From positions 1-64,000 of the forward strand of contig CAVGCY010000003.1 of assembly GCA_963627915.1 (NCBI GenBank): a stretch of 64,000 nt of DNA. The letters run 5' to 3'. Within the stretch, counting starts at the first letter, position 1. Each line of letters begins with the position of its first letter. This DNA comes from CALACW01 sp963627915. Its GTDB lineage: Bacteria; Bacillota; Clostridia; Oscillospirales; Acutalibacteraceae. Positions 7,919-16,918 of this stretch are shown piece after piece. Both the position numbers and the translations under genes were made by a program. Under the pieces are notes generated by a model, which saw only the letters and a list, made by a program, of their open reading frames with translations, had not been told where the DNA came from and made no database searches.

Positions 7919-9178
7919 TCACTCCTCCACCTTTACCGTAATTGAACTGCCCGCGTCAAGCTTTCTCAACACTTCAGCCGGAATAACCACATTCTCCATT
8001 TCACCGGGAGCAAGCTTGATTTTCTTTTTTGACGAAATAACCTCGCCGTCAGCTTTAACGGTAACTTTTTTATTTTTGAAAACACCGCCGACTCTGAAAT
8101 AAAGTTTTACATCTTTATCCTCTCCGAGTCTGATTTTCTGAGGAACGATATATCTTACGCCGTTTTCGGGAACGGTATCTATATATTTCATATTCTCGGA
8201 GTTAACGGGATTTTTAATATATTCGGCCGCCCCCTCGCCTGCTGTCTGTGCCTCAAGCGTAACATAGTCGACAAGGTCATGAACATGCAGAACATTTCCG
8301 CAAGCAAATATACCGTCGTGATCCGTCTGTCTCATCTCGTCAACAACGGCGCCGTTTGTGATTCTGTCGAGTGAAATCATGCTTGCCTTTGTAAGCTCGT
8401 TTTCGGGAATAAGACCTACGGAGAGAAGAAGCGTATCACATTCAATATATTCCTCAGTACCGGGGATGGGCTGAAGTTTATCGTCAACCTTGGCAATCGT
8501 AACCCCCTCAAGCCTTTCTCTTCCATGAGTTTTTATAACTGTTGTGCTGAGCTTCAGCGGAATGTTAAAGTCGTTAAGACATTGAACGATATTACGCGTA
8601 AGACCGCCCGAAAACGGCATTAATTCGCAAACAAGCTTTACCTCCGCGCCTTCCAGGGTCATTCGTCTTGCCATTATAAGTCCTATATCACCCGAACCGA
8701 GGATAACAACCTTTTTACCGGGCATATAGCCGTCTATATTTACGTATTTCTGAGCAGTACCGGCTGTAAGGACGCCTGCGGCTCTCGTACCCGCGATTGT
8801 AAGCGCGCCTCTGGGTCTTTCACGGCATCCCATAGCAAGGATGACTGCTTTTGCCTGAATTTTCATAAGTCCGTCTTGCACGCTTACGGCAGTAACGACT
8901 TTATCTTCGGAAATTCCGAGAACCATGGTATTAATCTTAACATCGATATCGGATTGAGAAACCTGCTGTATGAATCTGTCGGCATATTCGGGACCTGAGA
9001 GTTCTTCGCCGAAATAATGAAGACCGAAACCCGTATGTATGCACTGCTCGAGAATACCGCCGAGCGTTTCCGCACGTTCAAGAATAACAATACTTTCGAC
9101 ACCGCATTCCTTTGCCTTTAAAGCGGCTGCCATTCCGGCGGGTCCGCCGCCGACAACTACAAGATCATAATTTATCAT
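7919..9178 (-). CDS. NAD(P)/FAD-dependent oxidoreductase, GlpA-like partner
   Basis: Protein of 419 aa with an N-terminal FAD-binding Rossmann fold (VVVGGGPAGMAAALKA, residues 5-20) and a second dinucleotide fold (VVILGSGDIGLIMARRM, about 155). The thioredoxin-reductase-like layout resembles the second subunit of anaerobic glycerol-3-phosphate dehydrogenase systems. It probably moves electrons between the GlpA-like flavoprotein and an acceptor. ATG 9178 was chosen because GAGGTGG precedes it and because the longer frame would overlap the upstream gene. It is 10 bp after the GlpA-like gene. Confidence 0.85.
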   Translation of the reverse strand: MINYDLVVVGGGPAGMAAALKAKECGVESIVILERAETLGGILEQCIHTGFGLHYFGEELSGPEYADRFIQQVSQSDIDVKINTMVLGISEDKVVTAVSVQDGLMKIQAKAVILAMGCRERPRGALTIAGTRAAGVLTAGTAQKYVNIDGYMPGKKVVILGSGDIGLIMARRMTLEGAEVKLVCELMPFSGGLTRNIVQCLNDFNIPLKLSTTVIKTHGRERLEGVTIAKVDDKLQPIPGTEEYIECDTLLLSVGLIPENELTKASMISLDRITNGAVVDEMRQTDHDGIFACGNVLHVHDLVDYVTLEAQTAGEGAAEYIKNPVNSENMKYIDTVPENGVRYIVPQKIRLGEDKDVKLYFRVGGVFKNKKVTVKADGEVISSKKKIKLAPGEMENVVIPAEVLRKLDAGSSITVKVEE

Positions 9179-9188
9179 TACAGCCACC

Positions 9189-10622
9189 TCACTTTGTTTT
9201 ATCAAAAAGGATTCTTGAAGTTTTACCGAATTTCGTAATCTCGTTGATTTCGCATCCGAGTTCTCTTGCAAGAATTTCTACAACCTTAGAACCGCAGAAA
9301 CCGCCCTGACATCTTCCCATTCCGGCTCTTGTTCGTCTTTTCACGCCGTCTACGTCCATAGCTCCGACAGGACCTTTAATCGCGTCGACTATCTCGCCCT
9401 CGGTTATTGTTTCGCATCGGCAGATTATATTTCCGTATTTTGGGTTTTCCTCAATTATTTTTTCTCTCTGTTCATCAGTCATATGCCTGAAGCGAACGGG
9501 AGGTTTTCGCTTTAATTCATAATGTTCCTTAACAGTAACGCCGGGGAAAAGATTTACTATGATATCCTCAACATACTTTGCGGTTGCCGGAGCCGCAGAA
9601 AGTCCCGGCGATTCAATGCCGGCTACATTTATAAGTCTCGGATTTGATTTTGACTGTCCGATAACAAAATCCGTAGAAGCGTCATGCGCTCTGAGTCCCG
9701 CAAAAGACGTTATTGCATATTTCACGGAAACGCTCGGAATACTCTTTGTCGCAAGGGTACGAACCTCTTTAAGTCCGTCAAGTGAGGTGGATGTGTCATC
9801 CTCGTCGGGAATATCTGCCGCTGTAGGACCTATAATAAGATTTCCGTCAACGGTCGGAGCGACAAGTATACCCTTACCCATATCGGACGGACACTGGAAA
9901 ATTGTTTTGTTAACAAGGTTTCCGACAGATTTGTCAAGAAGATAGTATTCGCCTTTTCTTGCTATAATATTTATACTGTCGTCGCCGGCTCTCTGCGCTA
10001 CATGACCGGAATGAACGCCGGTTGCATTAATAATATATTTAGCCTTGAATTTACCCACAGTGGTATTCATAATAACGCATTCGTCTGTGGTCTGCGTACC
10101 GGTAACGCGACAGTTTCTGAAAAGCTCAACGCCGTTTTCGCACGCGACCTCGGCGGCCGCAATCGTAAGCTCATAAGGACATACGATACCGGCTGTTTTT
10201 GCGAGAAGCGCCCCGACGGCTTCATCGCTGATATTCGGCTCCATAATCTGAAGCTCGGTTTTATCTATTATCTCCATGCCGGGAACCTTATTAGCAATTC
10301 CTCTGTAATAAAGCTCCCAAACAGTTTTCATTTCCTTTTCGGAAAAAGCAACGACAAGAGAACCGTTATTCTTATACGGAACGCTGAGATCCTTACACGT
10401 CTGAGGCATAAGAGCGCAGCCGTCAACATTCAGTTTGGCTTTCAGCGAACCGGGAACAGCGTCAAAACCTGCGTGCACGATACCGCTGTTTGCCTTTGAC
10501 GCGCCCATTGCGACATCATTAGCTTTTTCAAAAAGAGCTATTTTTAAATTATATTTTGACAGCTCTCTTGCGATCATAGCGCCGCTTACGCCCGCGCCGA
10601 TGATTGCCACATCATAAATCAT
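9189..10622 (-). CDS. glpA: GlpA-like glycerol-3-phosphate dehydrogenase (FAD, Fe-S)
   Basis: Protein of 477 aa. An N-terminal DAO-type FAD domain starts at IYDVAIIGAGVSGAMIARELS, and the C-terminal BFD-like [2Fe-2S] domain shows CRC near residue 402 and CQGGFC near 438. This matches GlpA-type dehydrogenases that oxidise glycerol 3-phosphate to dihydroxyacetone phosphate anaerobically. Closely related FAD enzymes with other substrates exist, so the substrate is an inference. It is the first gene of a three-gene operon with a near-consensus promoter at 10706-10734 and RBS AGGAGG. Confidence 0.82.
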   Translation of the reverse strand: MIYDVAIIGAGVSGAMIARELSKYNLKIALFEKANDVAMGASKANSGIVHAGFDAVPGSLKAKLNVDGCALMPQTCKDLSVPYKNNGSLVVAFSEKEMKTVWELYYRGIANKVPGMEIIDKTELQIMEPNISDEAVGALLAKTAGIVCPYELTIAAAEVACENGVELFRNCRVTGTQTTDECVIMNTTVGKFKAKYIINATGVHSGHVAQRAGDDSINIIARKGEYYLLDKSVGNLVNKTIFQCPSDMGKGILVAPTVDGNLIIGPTAADIPDEDDTSTSLDGLKEVRTLATKSIPSVSVKYAITSFAGLRAHDASTDFVIGQSKSNPRLINVAGIESPGLSAAPATAKYVEDIIVNLFPGVTVKEHYELKRKPPVRFRHMTDEQREKIIEENPKYGNIICRCETITEGEIVDAIKGPVGAMDVDGVKRRTRAGMGRCQGGFCGSKVVEILARELGCEINEITKFGKTSRILFDKTK

Positions 10623-10705
10623 CGAAATTCCTCCTGTAAACTTATCCGAATTTACAATGCTGAATACTAAGATTGAAAAATTCGGTTTATATCTTCGTCT
10701 TCTAA

Positions 10706-10734
10706 ATTATAACAAAGCTTTTTGTATAAGTCAA
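10706..10734 (-). promoter_or_regulatory. Sigma-A promoter of the GlpA-like operon
   Basis: Minus-strand TTGACT, 17-bp spacer, TATAAT, about 80 bp upstream of the glpA-like start codon. Confidence 0.8.
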
Positions 10735-10819
10735 CAAAAAAGATTGTTTACTTTTTCACAATCAATATGCACATTGACAATAAATTAACGATATGGCGTT
10801 ATGATCTATGACATTACAA

Positions 10820-10858
10820 AGAGAAAAACAGAGCGAATCGTTTTAAATCCGCTCTGTT
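10820..10858 (-). terminator. Terminator after rpsB-tsf
   Basis: Stem AACAGAGCG/CGCTCTGTT with a 14-base loop, followed on the minus strand by TTTTCTCTTT, just beyond the tsf stop codon. Confidence 0.75.
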
Positions 10859-10876
10859 AATTATAAATAATTTTAA

Positions 10877-11803
10877 TTACTTGACCATGCTCTCGATTTC
10901 AGCAGCAAAATCCTCCTGCTTCTTCTCGATACCCTCGCCTCTTTCGTAACGAACGAAACCGGTGAGTTTAATTGCCGAACCCAAAGTCTTGGCAACATTT
11001 TCAACATACTTGCCTACGCTGCCTTCAAAGATGTCCGAACGGACAAACTCCTGGTCAACAAGACAATTTTCTTTATAGTACTTACCGATTTTACCCTCGA
11101 CAATTTTCTGAAGAACAGCCTCGGGCTTTGACGCCATCTTGGGATCTTCTTTCATCTGAGCAACAAGAATTGCCTTTTCCTTATCAAGAACATCTGCGGG
11201 AACGCTTGCCTCGTCAAGATACGAAGGATTCATTGCCGCAATCTGCATTGCAACATTTTTACCCATTGCGTCAAATTCGGGCTTTGCGGCCGTTTCGTCG
11301 TCAACATCAAACGATACCATAACACCTACAGTACCGCCTGCGTGAATATAGGTAGCAACATGTCCTTCTACGCGTGCAAATCTTCTTACTTTCATGTTCT
11401 CGCGAAGAGCAAGAAATACCTCCTGAACAGCCTCCTCAACAGTGCCGTTTCCGTCGGCAACATCGGTTTTGAGAAGAGAATCAACGTCCGCGGGTGCGGC
11501 TGTGCATGCAGTTTTGGCAACCTTGTTTGCAAGAGCAACAAACGGTTCACCCTTTGCGACAAAGTCAGTTTCACAGTTAATCTCAACAAGTGCGCCTGCT
11601 TTGTCATCGCTGTAAGCGGCAACAACTCCCTCAGCGGCAACTCTGCCGGACTTCTTTGCTTGAGAAGCAAGACCTTTTTCTCTGAGAATGTCCACAGCCT
11701 TATCCATATCTCCGTCTGACTCGACGAGAGCTTTTTTACAATCCATCATTCCGACGCCGGTTTTTTCACGAAGAGCCTGTACGTCCTTAGCTGTAAATGC
11801 CAT
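10877..11803 (-). CDS. tsf: Translation elongation factor Ts
   Basis: Protein of 308 aa. The N-terminal UBA-like region TAKDVQALREKTGVGMMDCKKAL is the EF-Ts signature, followed by EINCETDFVAKG, the conserved core motif. EF-Ts recycles EF-Tu by exchanging GDP for GTP. Start at ATG 11803 with AGGAGG 7 bp upstream. It follows rpsB with a 66-bp gap, the standard bacterial order. Confidence 0.98.
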   Translation of the reverse strand: MAFTAKDVQALREKTGVGMMDCKKALVESDGDMDKAVDILREKGLASQAKKSGRVAAEGVVAAYSDDKAGALVEINCETDFVAKGEPFVALANKVAKTACTAAPADVDSLLKTDVADGNGTVEEAVQEVFLALRENMKVRRFARVEGHVATYIHAGGTVGVMVSFDVDDETAAKPEFDAMGKNVAMQIAAMNPSYLDEASVPADVLDKEKAILVAQMKEDPKMASKPEAVLQKIVEGKIGKYYKENCLVDQEFVRSDIFEGSVGKYVENVAKTLGSAIKLTGFVRYERGEGIEKKQEDFAAEIESMVK

Positions 11804-11869
11804 ATTTTTTTCCTCCTGTTATCATCTAAAATCAGCCCGCACAGAAAGGCACGGGCTAATTATCATTTA

Positions 11870-12607
11870 TTATTCTGCCTTAGCTTCCTCAGCCTCAGCC
11901 GATTCAGCCTCGGGAGCCGACTGTTCACCCTGTCTGCCCTCGATAACCGCGTCAGCCATAGCGCCGGCAATAAGTTTAACGGCACGGATAGCGTCATCGT
12001 TTCCGGGGATAACATAATCAATTTCATCAGGATCGCAGTTTGTATCGACAATAGCAACGATAGGGATTCCGAGCTTATGAGCCTCGGCAACGGCGATTCT
12101 TTCTTTTCTGGGGTCTACGATGAACATAGCCGCAGGCATCTTCTTCATTTCGGTGATACCGCCGAGGAATTTCTCAAGCTTTTCAATCTGAAGCTTAAGC
12201 TTTGCAACTTCCTTTTTGGGCAGAAGATCGAATGTACCGTCAGCCTCCATTGCTTTAAGCTGAGCAAGTCTTTTAATTCTTAATTTAATAGTGTTGAAGT
12301 TTGTAAGCATACCGCCGAGCCAACGTGCGTTTACAAAAGGCATACCGCAACGCTCAGCTTCTTCCTTAACGGAATCCATAGCCTGTTTCTTTGTTCCGAC
12401 AAAAAGAATCTCGCCGCCGTTTGCGGAAAGCTCACGGACGAACATATAAGCGTCCTCTAACTTTTTAACCGTCTTCTGAAGATCGATAATGTAAATTCCG
12501 TTACGCTCCGTAAAAATGTAGGGAGCCATTTTGGGATTCCATCTTCTGGTCTGATGACCGAAATGAACGCCCGCTTCAAGAAGCTGTTTCATTGATACAA
12601 CTGACAT
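11870..12607 (-). CDS. rpsB: 30S ribosomal protein S2
   Basis: Protein of 245 aa beginning MSVVSMKQLLEAGVHFGHQTRRWNPKM, the S2 signature, with a Glu/Ala-rich C-terminal tail. It binds the small subunit near the mRNA exit and 16S 3' end. ATG 12607 was chosen over the upstream in-frame start at 12688 because AAAGGAGG lies just before it and the extra residues are not S2-like. First gene of the rpsB-tsf operon. Confidence 0.98.
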   Translation of the reverse strand: MSVVSMKQLLEAGVHFGHQTRRWNPKMAPYIFTERNGIYIIDLQKTVKKLEDAYMFVRELSANGGEILFVGTKKQAMDSVKEEAERCGMPFVNARWLGGMLTNFNTIKLRIKRLAQLKAMEADGTFDLLPKKEVAKLKLQIEKLEKFLGGITEMKKMPAAMFIVDPRKERIAVAEAHKLGIPIVAIVDTNCDPDEIDYVIPGNDDAIRAVKLIAGAMADAVIEGRQGEQSAPEAESAEAEEAKAE

Positions 12608-12710
12608 AATTTTTTTCCTCCTTTTATTTAACCGCCGCAGACATCGCTTTATAAGACGGCACACTTTGCGCAGGGGTCTCATAATCAATCTGCGTGAGAT
12701 TTACCGTAGT

Positions 12711-12739
12711 ATAATATCACATGACAAGCAAAAATGCAA
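12711..12739 (-). promoter_or_regulatory. Promoter of rpsB-tsf
   Basis: Minus-strand TTGCAT, 17-bp spacer, TATTAT. The resulting leader is about 95 nt before the rpsB start codon, long enough for an autoregulatory structure, though I could not identify a specific one. Confidence 0.65.
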
Positions 12740-12849
12740 TAGTTAAATTAAATTTTATTCATTATTGTTTAAACCGCTAACGAATAATTCATTTTTATTC
12801 TTTAAAATCAAAATCATACAGCAAATCAGAGCTTTTTTGCCGTCAACAA

Positions 12850-13887
12850 TTATTCCTTATCAAGATATGTTCCCGAAACATAACCGATATCCTCGCCGTC
12901 AACGGTAATATGCGCCCAGTTACCGTTCCATTCAACAACGGTAACCTTATCGCCTATTTTAAGCTCTTTAACAACATCATAATCAGTTCCCGGACCTTTT
13001 CTTACGTTAAGAGAATCGCCGACAGAATCACTGACAGAATAATTTCCCGCAGCTGTATATTTGTAGGTCGTTGTTTCCGCGCTCTTTGTCGTTTCCGCTG
13101 TTTTCGTTGTTGTTTCGGCAGGTTTAGCTGTTGTTTCGACAGATTTTTTTGTTGTAGTTTCGGCTTTTTTTGTAGTTTCCTCAGCCTTGGTTGTTTTATT
13201 AGTCTCCGACTGTGGTACATAATCGGGATCATACTCAACGTCCGTCATCTTGAGCCAGCCGAAATACTGCGTTCCGTCCGCAGCAAAACCGAGAGAATAT
13301 CCGTCTTCATAAAGAAAAGCTTTTATCTCGACATACGTATCCGAAGCGGCAATATGAAACGCGCTTTCGGAATTAATCCTGTTGCTTGTATACATTCCGG
13401 CTCCGCCTTTTTTCGTAACCTTGTAATAGCCGGTCTTGTAATCTTCGGTTTTTACGGTAGTTTCGGGCACAGCAGAAGTCTCTGCCGCGCTTGCGGTTAT
13501 ACCTGTATCGTCCGTCGTAATCTCTTTTGATGAAGATATTTTAGCAGTCAGAGCGTCAAGATATCCGCCTTTAAAGAGGAAAAACGTTCCGCCCGCAAGA
13601 ATAAGGACAACAACGGCAATTATAACAACCGCCTTAATACCGGATTTTGACCCGCTCTTCATATTGTCGTCGCCGTAATCGTCGGCATAGATTTCATCTT
13701 TTTTAATTTCTGTGCTTCTCTGCGCCTTCTGCGGTTTCTGCTTAGGCTTTTGATAAGATGCCTCATGCTCAAAAACCGTGTCTGCGTCGCGTCTCATACC
13801 CTCGTTTAATGCAGAAACGCTTCTTCCGCAGAACGGACATATTTTAGCCGAATCCTTTATTTGAGAATTGCAATATTTACACTGCAT
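12850..13887 (-). CDS. Zinc ribbon, membrane-anchored SH3-domain protein
   Basis: Protein of 345 aa. Order: zinc ribbon with CKYC and CPFC (residues 3-20); charged cytoplasmic segment; one transmembrane helix (about 78-100); an external region; a Thr-rich linker built on ETTTK/AETTTK units (about 230-270); and a C-terminal bacterial SH3 domain (SLNVRKGPGTDYDVVKELKIGDKVTVVE) that normally binds peptidoglycan. The topology suggests a link between a cytoplasmic zinc ribbon and the wall. It is the last gene of the 20343-12850 operon. The linker resembles those in the proteins at 55144 and 62315. Confidence 0.82.
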   Translation of the reverse strand: MQCKYCNSQIKDSAKICPFCGRSVSALNEGMRRDADTVFEHEASYQKPKQKPQKAQRSTEIKKDEIYADDYGDDNMKSGSKSGIKAVVIIAVVVLILAGGTFFLFKGGYLDALTAKISSSKEITTDDTGITASAAETSAVPETTVKTEDYKTGYYKVTKKGGAGMYTSNRINSESAFHIAASDTYVEIKAFLYEDGYSLGFAADGTQYFGWLKMTDVEYDPDYVPQSETNKTTKAEETTKKAETTTKKSVETTAKPAETTTKTAETTKSAETTTYKYTAAGNYSVSDSVGDSLNVRKGPGTDYDVVKELKIGDKVTVVEWNGNWAHITVDGEDIGYVSGTYLDKE

Positions 13888-13890
13888 ATT

Positions 13891-14130
13891 TTACCACTCC
13901 GTAGTTTTATTTTTTACATTCAATTTTGACAATTTGCTTTCAATGCGTTTAATTCTGACTGACTTTTCATTGTCGTCTTTTAAGTATTTTTCACCGTCAA
14001 AAAACAGTATATCACTTTCAGAAATATTTGGCAACAAGGAAATATCGACATTAATTCTATTTTTATCCCCGTCTGAAATCAAAACTGCAATTTTTCCCTC
14101 GATTCTGTCGACTGAATAATACTTCTTCAT
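13891..14130 (-). CDS. DUF3006 domain protein
   Basis: Small protein of 79 aa beginning MKKYYSVDRIEGKIAVLI and containing INVDISLLP, the pattern of DUF3006, a short beta-rich family. These proteins are commonly encoded next to ComEC-like metallo-beta-lactamase proteins, as here: its start codon immediately follows the stop of the MBL gene. Function unknown. Confidence 0.75.
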   Translation of the reverse strand: MKKYYSVDRIEGKIAVLISDGDKNRINVDISLLPNISESDILFFDGEKYLKDDNEKSVRIKRIESKLSKLNVKNKTTEW

Positions 14131-15036
14131 TTATTTTCCCTTCTCGGTTTCGATTTTATATTGACTGCCGTTTGTCTTAAGAATAACGTTTCCGTCATAA
14201 TCGGTTCGATAAACCGTGATTTTGTTTTCCTCAAAAGCTTTGAGCGTCATCACGGACGGATGAGAATATTTATTATTTTCACCGACGGAAATTACAGCGT
14301 CTTTCGGAGAAACTGTTTTAATAAAATCAGAGCATGAAGACGTTGAACTGCCATGATGAGCGACCTTCAGCACGTCGCATGAAAGCAACGGATAATCGTT
14401 TATTATCTGTTTTTCGATTTTCTTTTCCGCATCGCCGGTCATTAATACCGACACGTCGGAATATGTGAAAAGCGTGACGATTGAATCATTGTTTAAATCC
14501 TTTCCCGTCTGAGAAGAAGAAAGAATTTCAAAATTCATATCTCCGTAGATATACTTATCGCCTTTATATGCGTAATAAATATCCGCGCCGCTCTGCGACG
14601 CGGCGTCGATAAAATCCTCATAAAACGACGACGTTATATACTGTGCGTCAATTTCAGGAATAATAATATCACCGCACCCGATATCTCTGATTATATCAGC
14701 CATTCCGCCGGCATGGTCGGAATGCGGATGCGAAACCATAATACAGTCGAATTTTTCAACGCCGAGCGAACGGCAGTACTCCTCAACCTTATCTGAATAT
14801 TCGCTCTCTCCCGAATCAATCAAAACATAATGACCGTTGTTTACAAACAATGCCGAATCTCCCTGACCGACGTCGATAAAATGAACGGACGCGGTAAAAT
14901 CCGAGTTCGACGGCAGATACACATCGGATTTATTCCCTGCAATTTTCGGATATATGTACCCGGATATTACAACAACCGCCGCAATTAAAAACGTTATGAC
15001 GGCAGAGAGCTTACTTTTATTTTTTCTTTTTGCCAT
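14131..15036 (-). CDS. ComEC-like MBL-fold metallohydrolase
   Basis: Protein of 301 aa with an N-terminal signal-anchor (LSAVITFLIAAVVVISGYIYP) and a secreted metallo-beta-lactamase domain. VHFIDVGQGDSALF and the metal motif SHPHSDHAGGM (about residues 101-111), followed by LMTGDAEK and KVAHHGSSTS, are typical of the C-terminal domain of ComEC/Rec2. The ComEC channel part is absent. Members degrade DNA or other phosphodiesters outside the membrane. It overlaps the end of ygiQ by 20 bp. Confidence 0.87.
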   Translation of the reverse strand: MAKRKNKSKLSAVITFLIAAVVVISGYIYPKIAGNKSDVYLPSNSDFTASVHFIDVGQGDSALFVNNGHYVLIDSGESEYSDKVEEYCRSLGVEKFDCIMVSHPHSDHAGGMADIIRDIGCGDIIIPEIDAQYITSSFYEDFIDAASQSGADIYYAYKGDKYIYGDMNFEILSSSQTGKDLNNDSIVTLFTYSDVSVLMTGDAEKKIEKQIINDYPLLSCDVLKVAHHGSSTSSCSDFIKTVSPKDAVISVGENNKYSHPSVMTLKAFEENKITVYRTDYDGNVILKTNGSQYKIETEKGK

Positions 15037-16918
15037 GGCTGTTTCTCTTTACGCTCCTGCCTCTGTCGGAATTATTTGAATTTTTTTTAAAATATAAACC
15101 GTTATTTTTCTGTTGGTTTTTTCTTACCGACGGTTTAATAAGACATTTGTCCGAATACCCGATTAAATCAGTTCTGTGAGCTTTAATCAGAGCTTGTTCG
15201 ACAAGATCTCGGCTTTCCGGTGCAAAATAACGAAGCAACGCTCTCTGCATTGCCTTATCCTTCGACGATTTTGCGACATAGACCTCTTTCATTGTATACG
15301 GATCAAGCCCCGTATAGAACATAGCCGTCGAAACAGTTCCCGGAGTAGGATAAAAATCCTGCACCTGTTCCGGATGAAGACCTTGTTGTTTTATAAACAA
15401 AGCAAGTTCAATTGCGTCATTCAGATCCGAACCCGGATGAGACGACATTAAATAAGGTACAAGATACTGTTCCTTACCGGCTGATTTGCTTAATTCAAAA
15501 TATCTTTTTGCAAACTTAATATATGTTTCAATATGCGGTTTCCCCATTTTATCGAGAACTGCGGCAGAGCAGTGCTCCGGAGCCACCTTAAGCTGCCCAC
15601 TTACGTGATAACGGACAAGCTCTTTGAAAAATTCTTCGCTTTCATCCTCAAGCATGTAATCAAATCTTATTCCTGAACGTATAAAAACTTTTTTTATTCC
15701 CGGAAGCTCTCTTACCGAACGCAGAATATCAATATATTCCCTATGATCGGCTTTCAACCTTGCGCACGGTACGGGAGCAAGACATTTTTTTCCTTTACAC
15801 AGTCCTCGCTGATCCTGATGTTCGCATGACGGATGCCTGAAGTTTGCCGACGGACCGCCTATGTCATGAATATATCCCTTAAAATCAGGCAAAGAAGAAA
15901 GAAGCTTTGCCTCTTTTATAATGGATTCCTTGCTTCTTGAAGTTACGTAACGGCCCTGATGAAATGCAAGCGAACAGAAATTGCATGCGCCGAAGCATCC
16001 CCTGTTATGAGTTATGGAAAAGCGCACTTCTTTTATTGCCGGCACACCGCCCTCGGATTCATACATCGGATGATATGTGCGCACATACGGCAGTTCATAA
16101 ACCTCGTCAAGTTCTTCCGTCGTTAAGGGGGGCGTCGGTTCATTTTGAACCAGCATCATTTTGCCATGCTTTTGTTTTAGCATTTTACCGCGCACATGGT
16201 CCTGTTCATCCTGCTCAAGCTTTACGGAAACCGCATATTCCCTTTTGTTGTTAATTACATTATCGAGAGACGGGCATTCAACACCGCCGTACGGAGTCAA
16301 TCTGACATCGGTGAGATAACATGTACCGCGTATGTCGGTTAACGAGTGAACATCCTCGCCGTTTCTGAGCCGTTCCGCAATTTCAACTATCTGCTTTTCG
16401 CCCATACCGTATATGAGCAAATCCGCGCCGGAGGAAACGAGAATCGAGGGCTTTATGCAGTCGTCCCAGTAATCATAGTGAGCAAAACGTCTCAGCGAAG
16501 CCTCAAGTCCTCCTATTATAACAGGTATATCGTTTCCGTAAATTTCTCTTATTTTACGGCAATAAACATCTACAGCTCTGTCGGGACGTTTGCCCGTTCT
16601 GCCGCCCGGAGAATATGTATCAACACTTCTCGGACGCTTTGCAACGGAATAATGCGCGACCATTGAGTCAATATTTCCGCTTGAAACCAGAAAACCGAGT
16701 CTCGGCGTTCCGAACTGCGTAAAATCATCATTTTTTCGCCAATCGGGTTGAGCAAGAAAGGCAACGGTAAATCCCGCATGCTCAAGTACTCGCGTTATTA
16801 TTGCCGCTCCGAAGCTTGGATGGTCTACATATGCGTCGCCGTTTACATAAACAAAATCTACGCTGTCCCATCCTCTGCTTAACATGTCTTCTTTATTAAC
16901 GGGCAGAAAATCATTCAT
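15017..16918 (-). CDS. YgiQ-family radical SAM protein
   Basis: Protein of about 633 aa. N-terminal B12-binding-like region, then the radical SAM cluster motif CFGACNFC (CX3CX2C, about residue 317) in HNRGCFGACNFCSLAFHQGR, and a Lys/Arg/Ser/Asn-rich tail. This YgiQ/UPF0313 family has no settled substrate. ATG 16918 was chosen: GAGG is 9 bp upstream and the codon overlaps the ftsK stop; the longer start at 16939 lacks an RBS. Translationally coupled to ftsK. Confidence 0.9.
   Translation of the reverse strand: MNDFLPVNKEDMLSRGWDSVDFVYVNGDAYVDHPSFGAAIITRVLEHAGFTVAFLAQPDWRKNDDFTQFGTPRLGFLVSSGNIDSMVAHYSVAKRPRSVDTYSPGGRTGKRPDRAVDVYCRKIREIYGNDIPVIIGGLEASLRRFAHYDYWDDCIKPSILVSSGADLLIYGMGEKQIVEIAERLRNGEDVHSLTDIRGTCYLTDVRLTPYGGVECPSLDNVINNKREYAVSVKLEQDEQDHVRGKMLKQKHGKMMLVQNEPTPPLTTEELDEVYELPYVRTYHPMYESEGGVPAIKEVRFSITHNRGCFGACNFCSLAFHQGRYVTSRSKESIIKEAKLLSSLPDFKGYIHDIGGPSANFRHPSCEHQDQRGLCKGKKCLAPVPCARLKADHREYIDILRSVRELPGIKKVFIRSGIRFDYMLEDESEEFFKELVRYHVSGQLKVAPEHCSAAVLDKMGKPHIETYIKFAKRYFELSKSAGKEQYLVPYLMSSHPGSDLNDAIELALFIKQQGLHPEQVQDFYPTPGTVSTAMFYTGLDPYTMKEVYVAKSSKDKAMQRALLRYFAPESRDLVEQALIKAHRTDLIGYSDKCLIKPSVRKNQQKNNGLYFKKNSNNSDRGRSVKRNSHGKKKK

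Noticed and set aside
11863..12688. Longer S2 start at 12688
   Set aside because: The extra residues are basic and not S2-like; AAAGGAGG lies right before ATG 12607.
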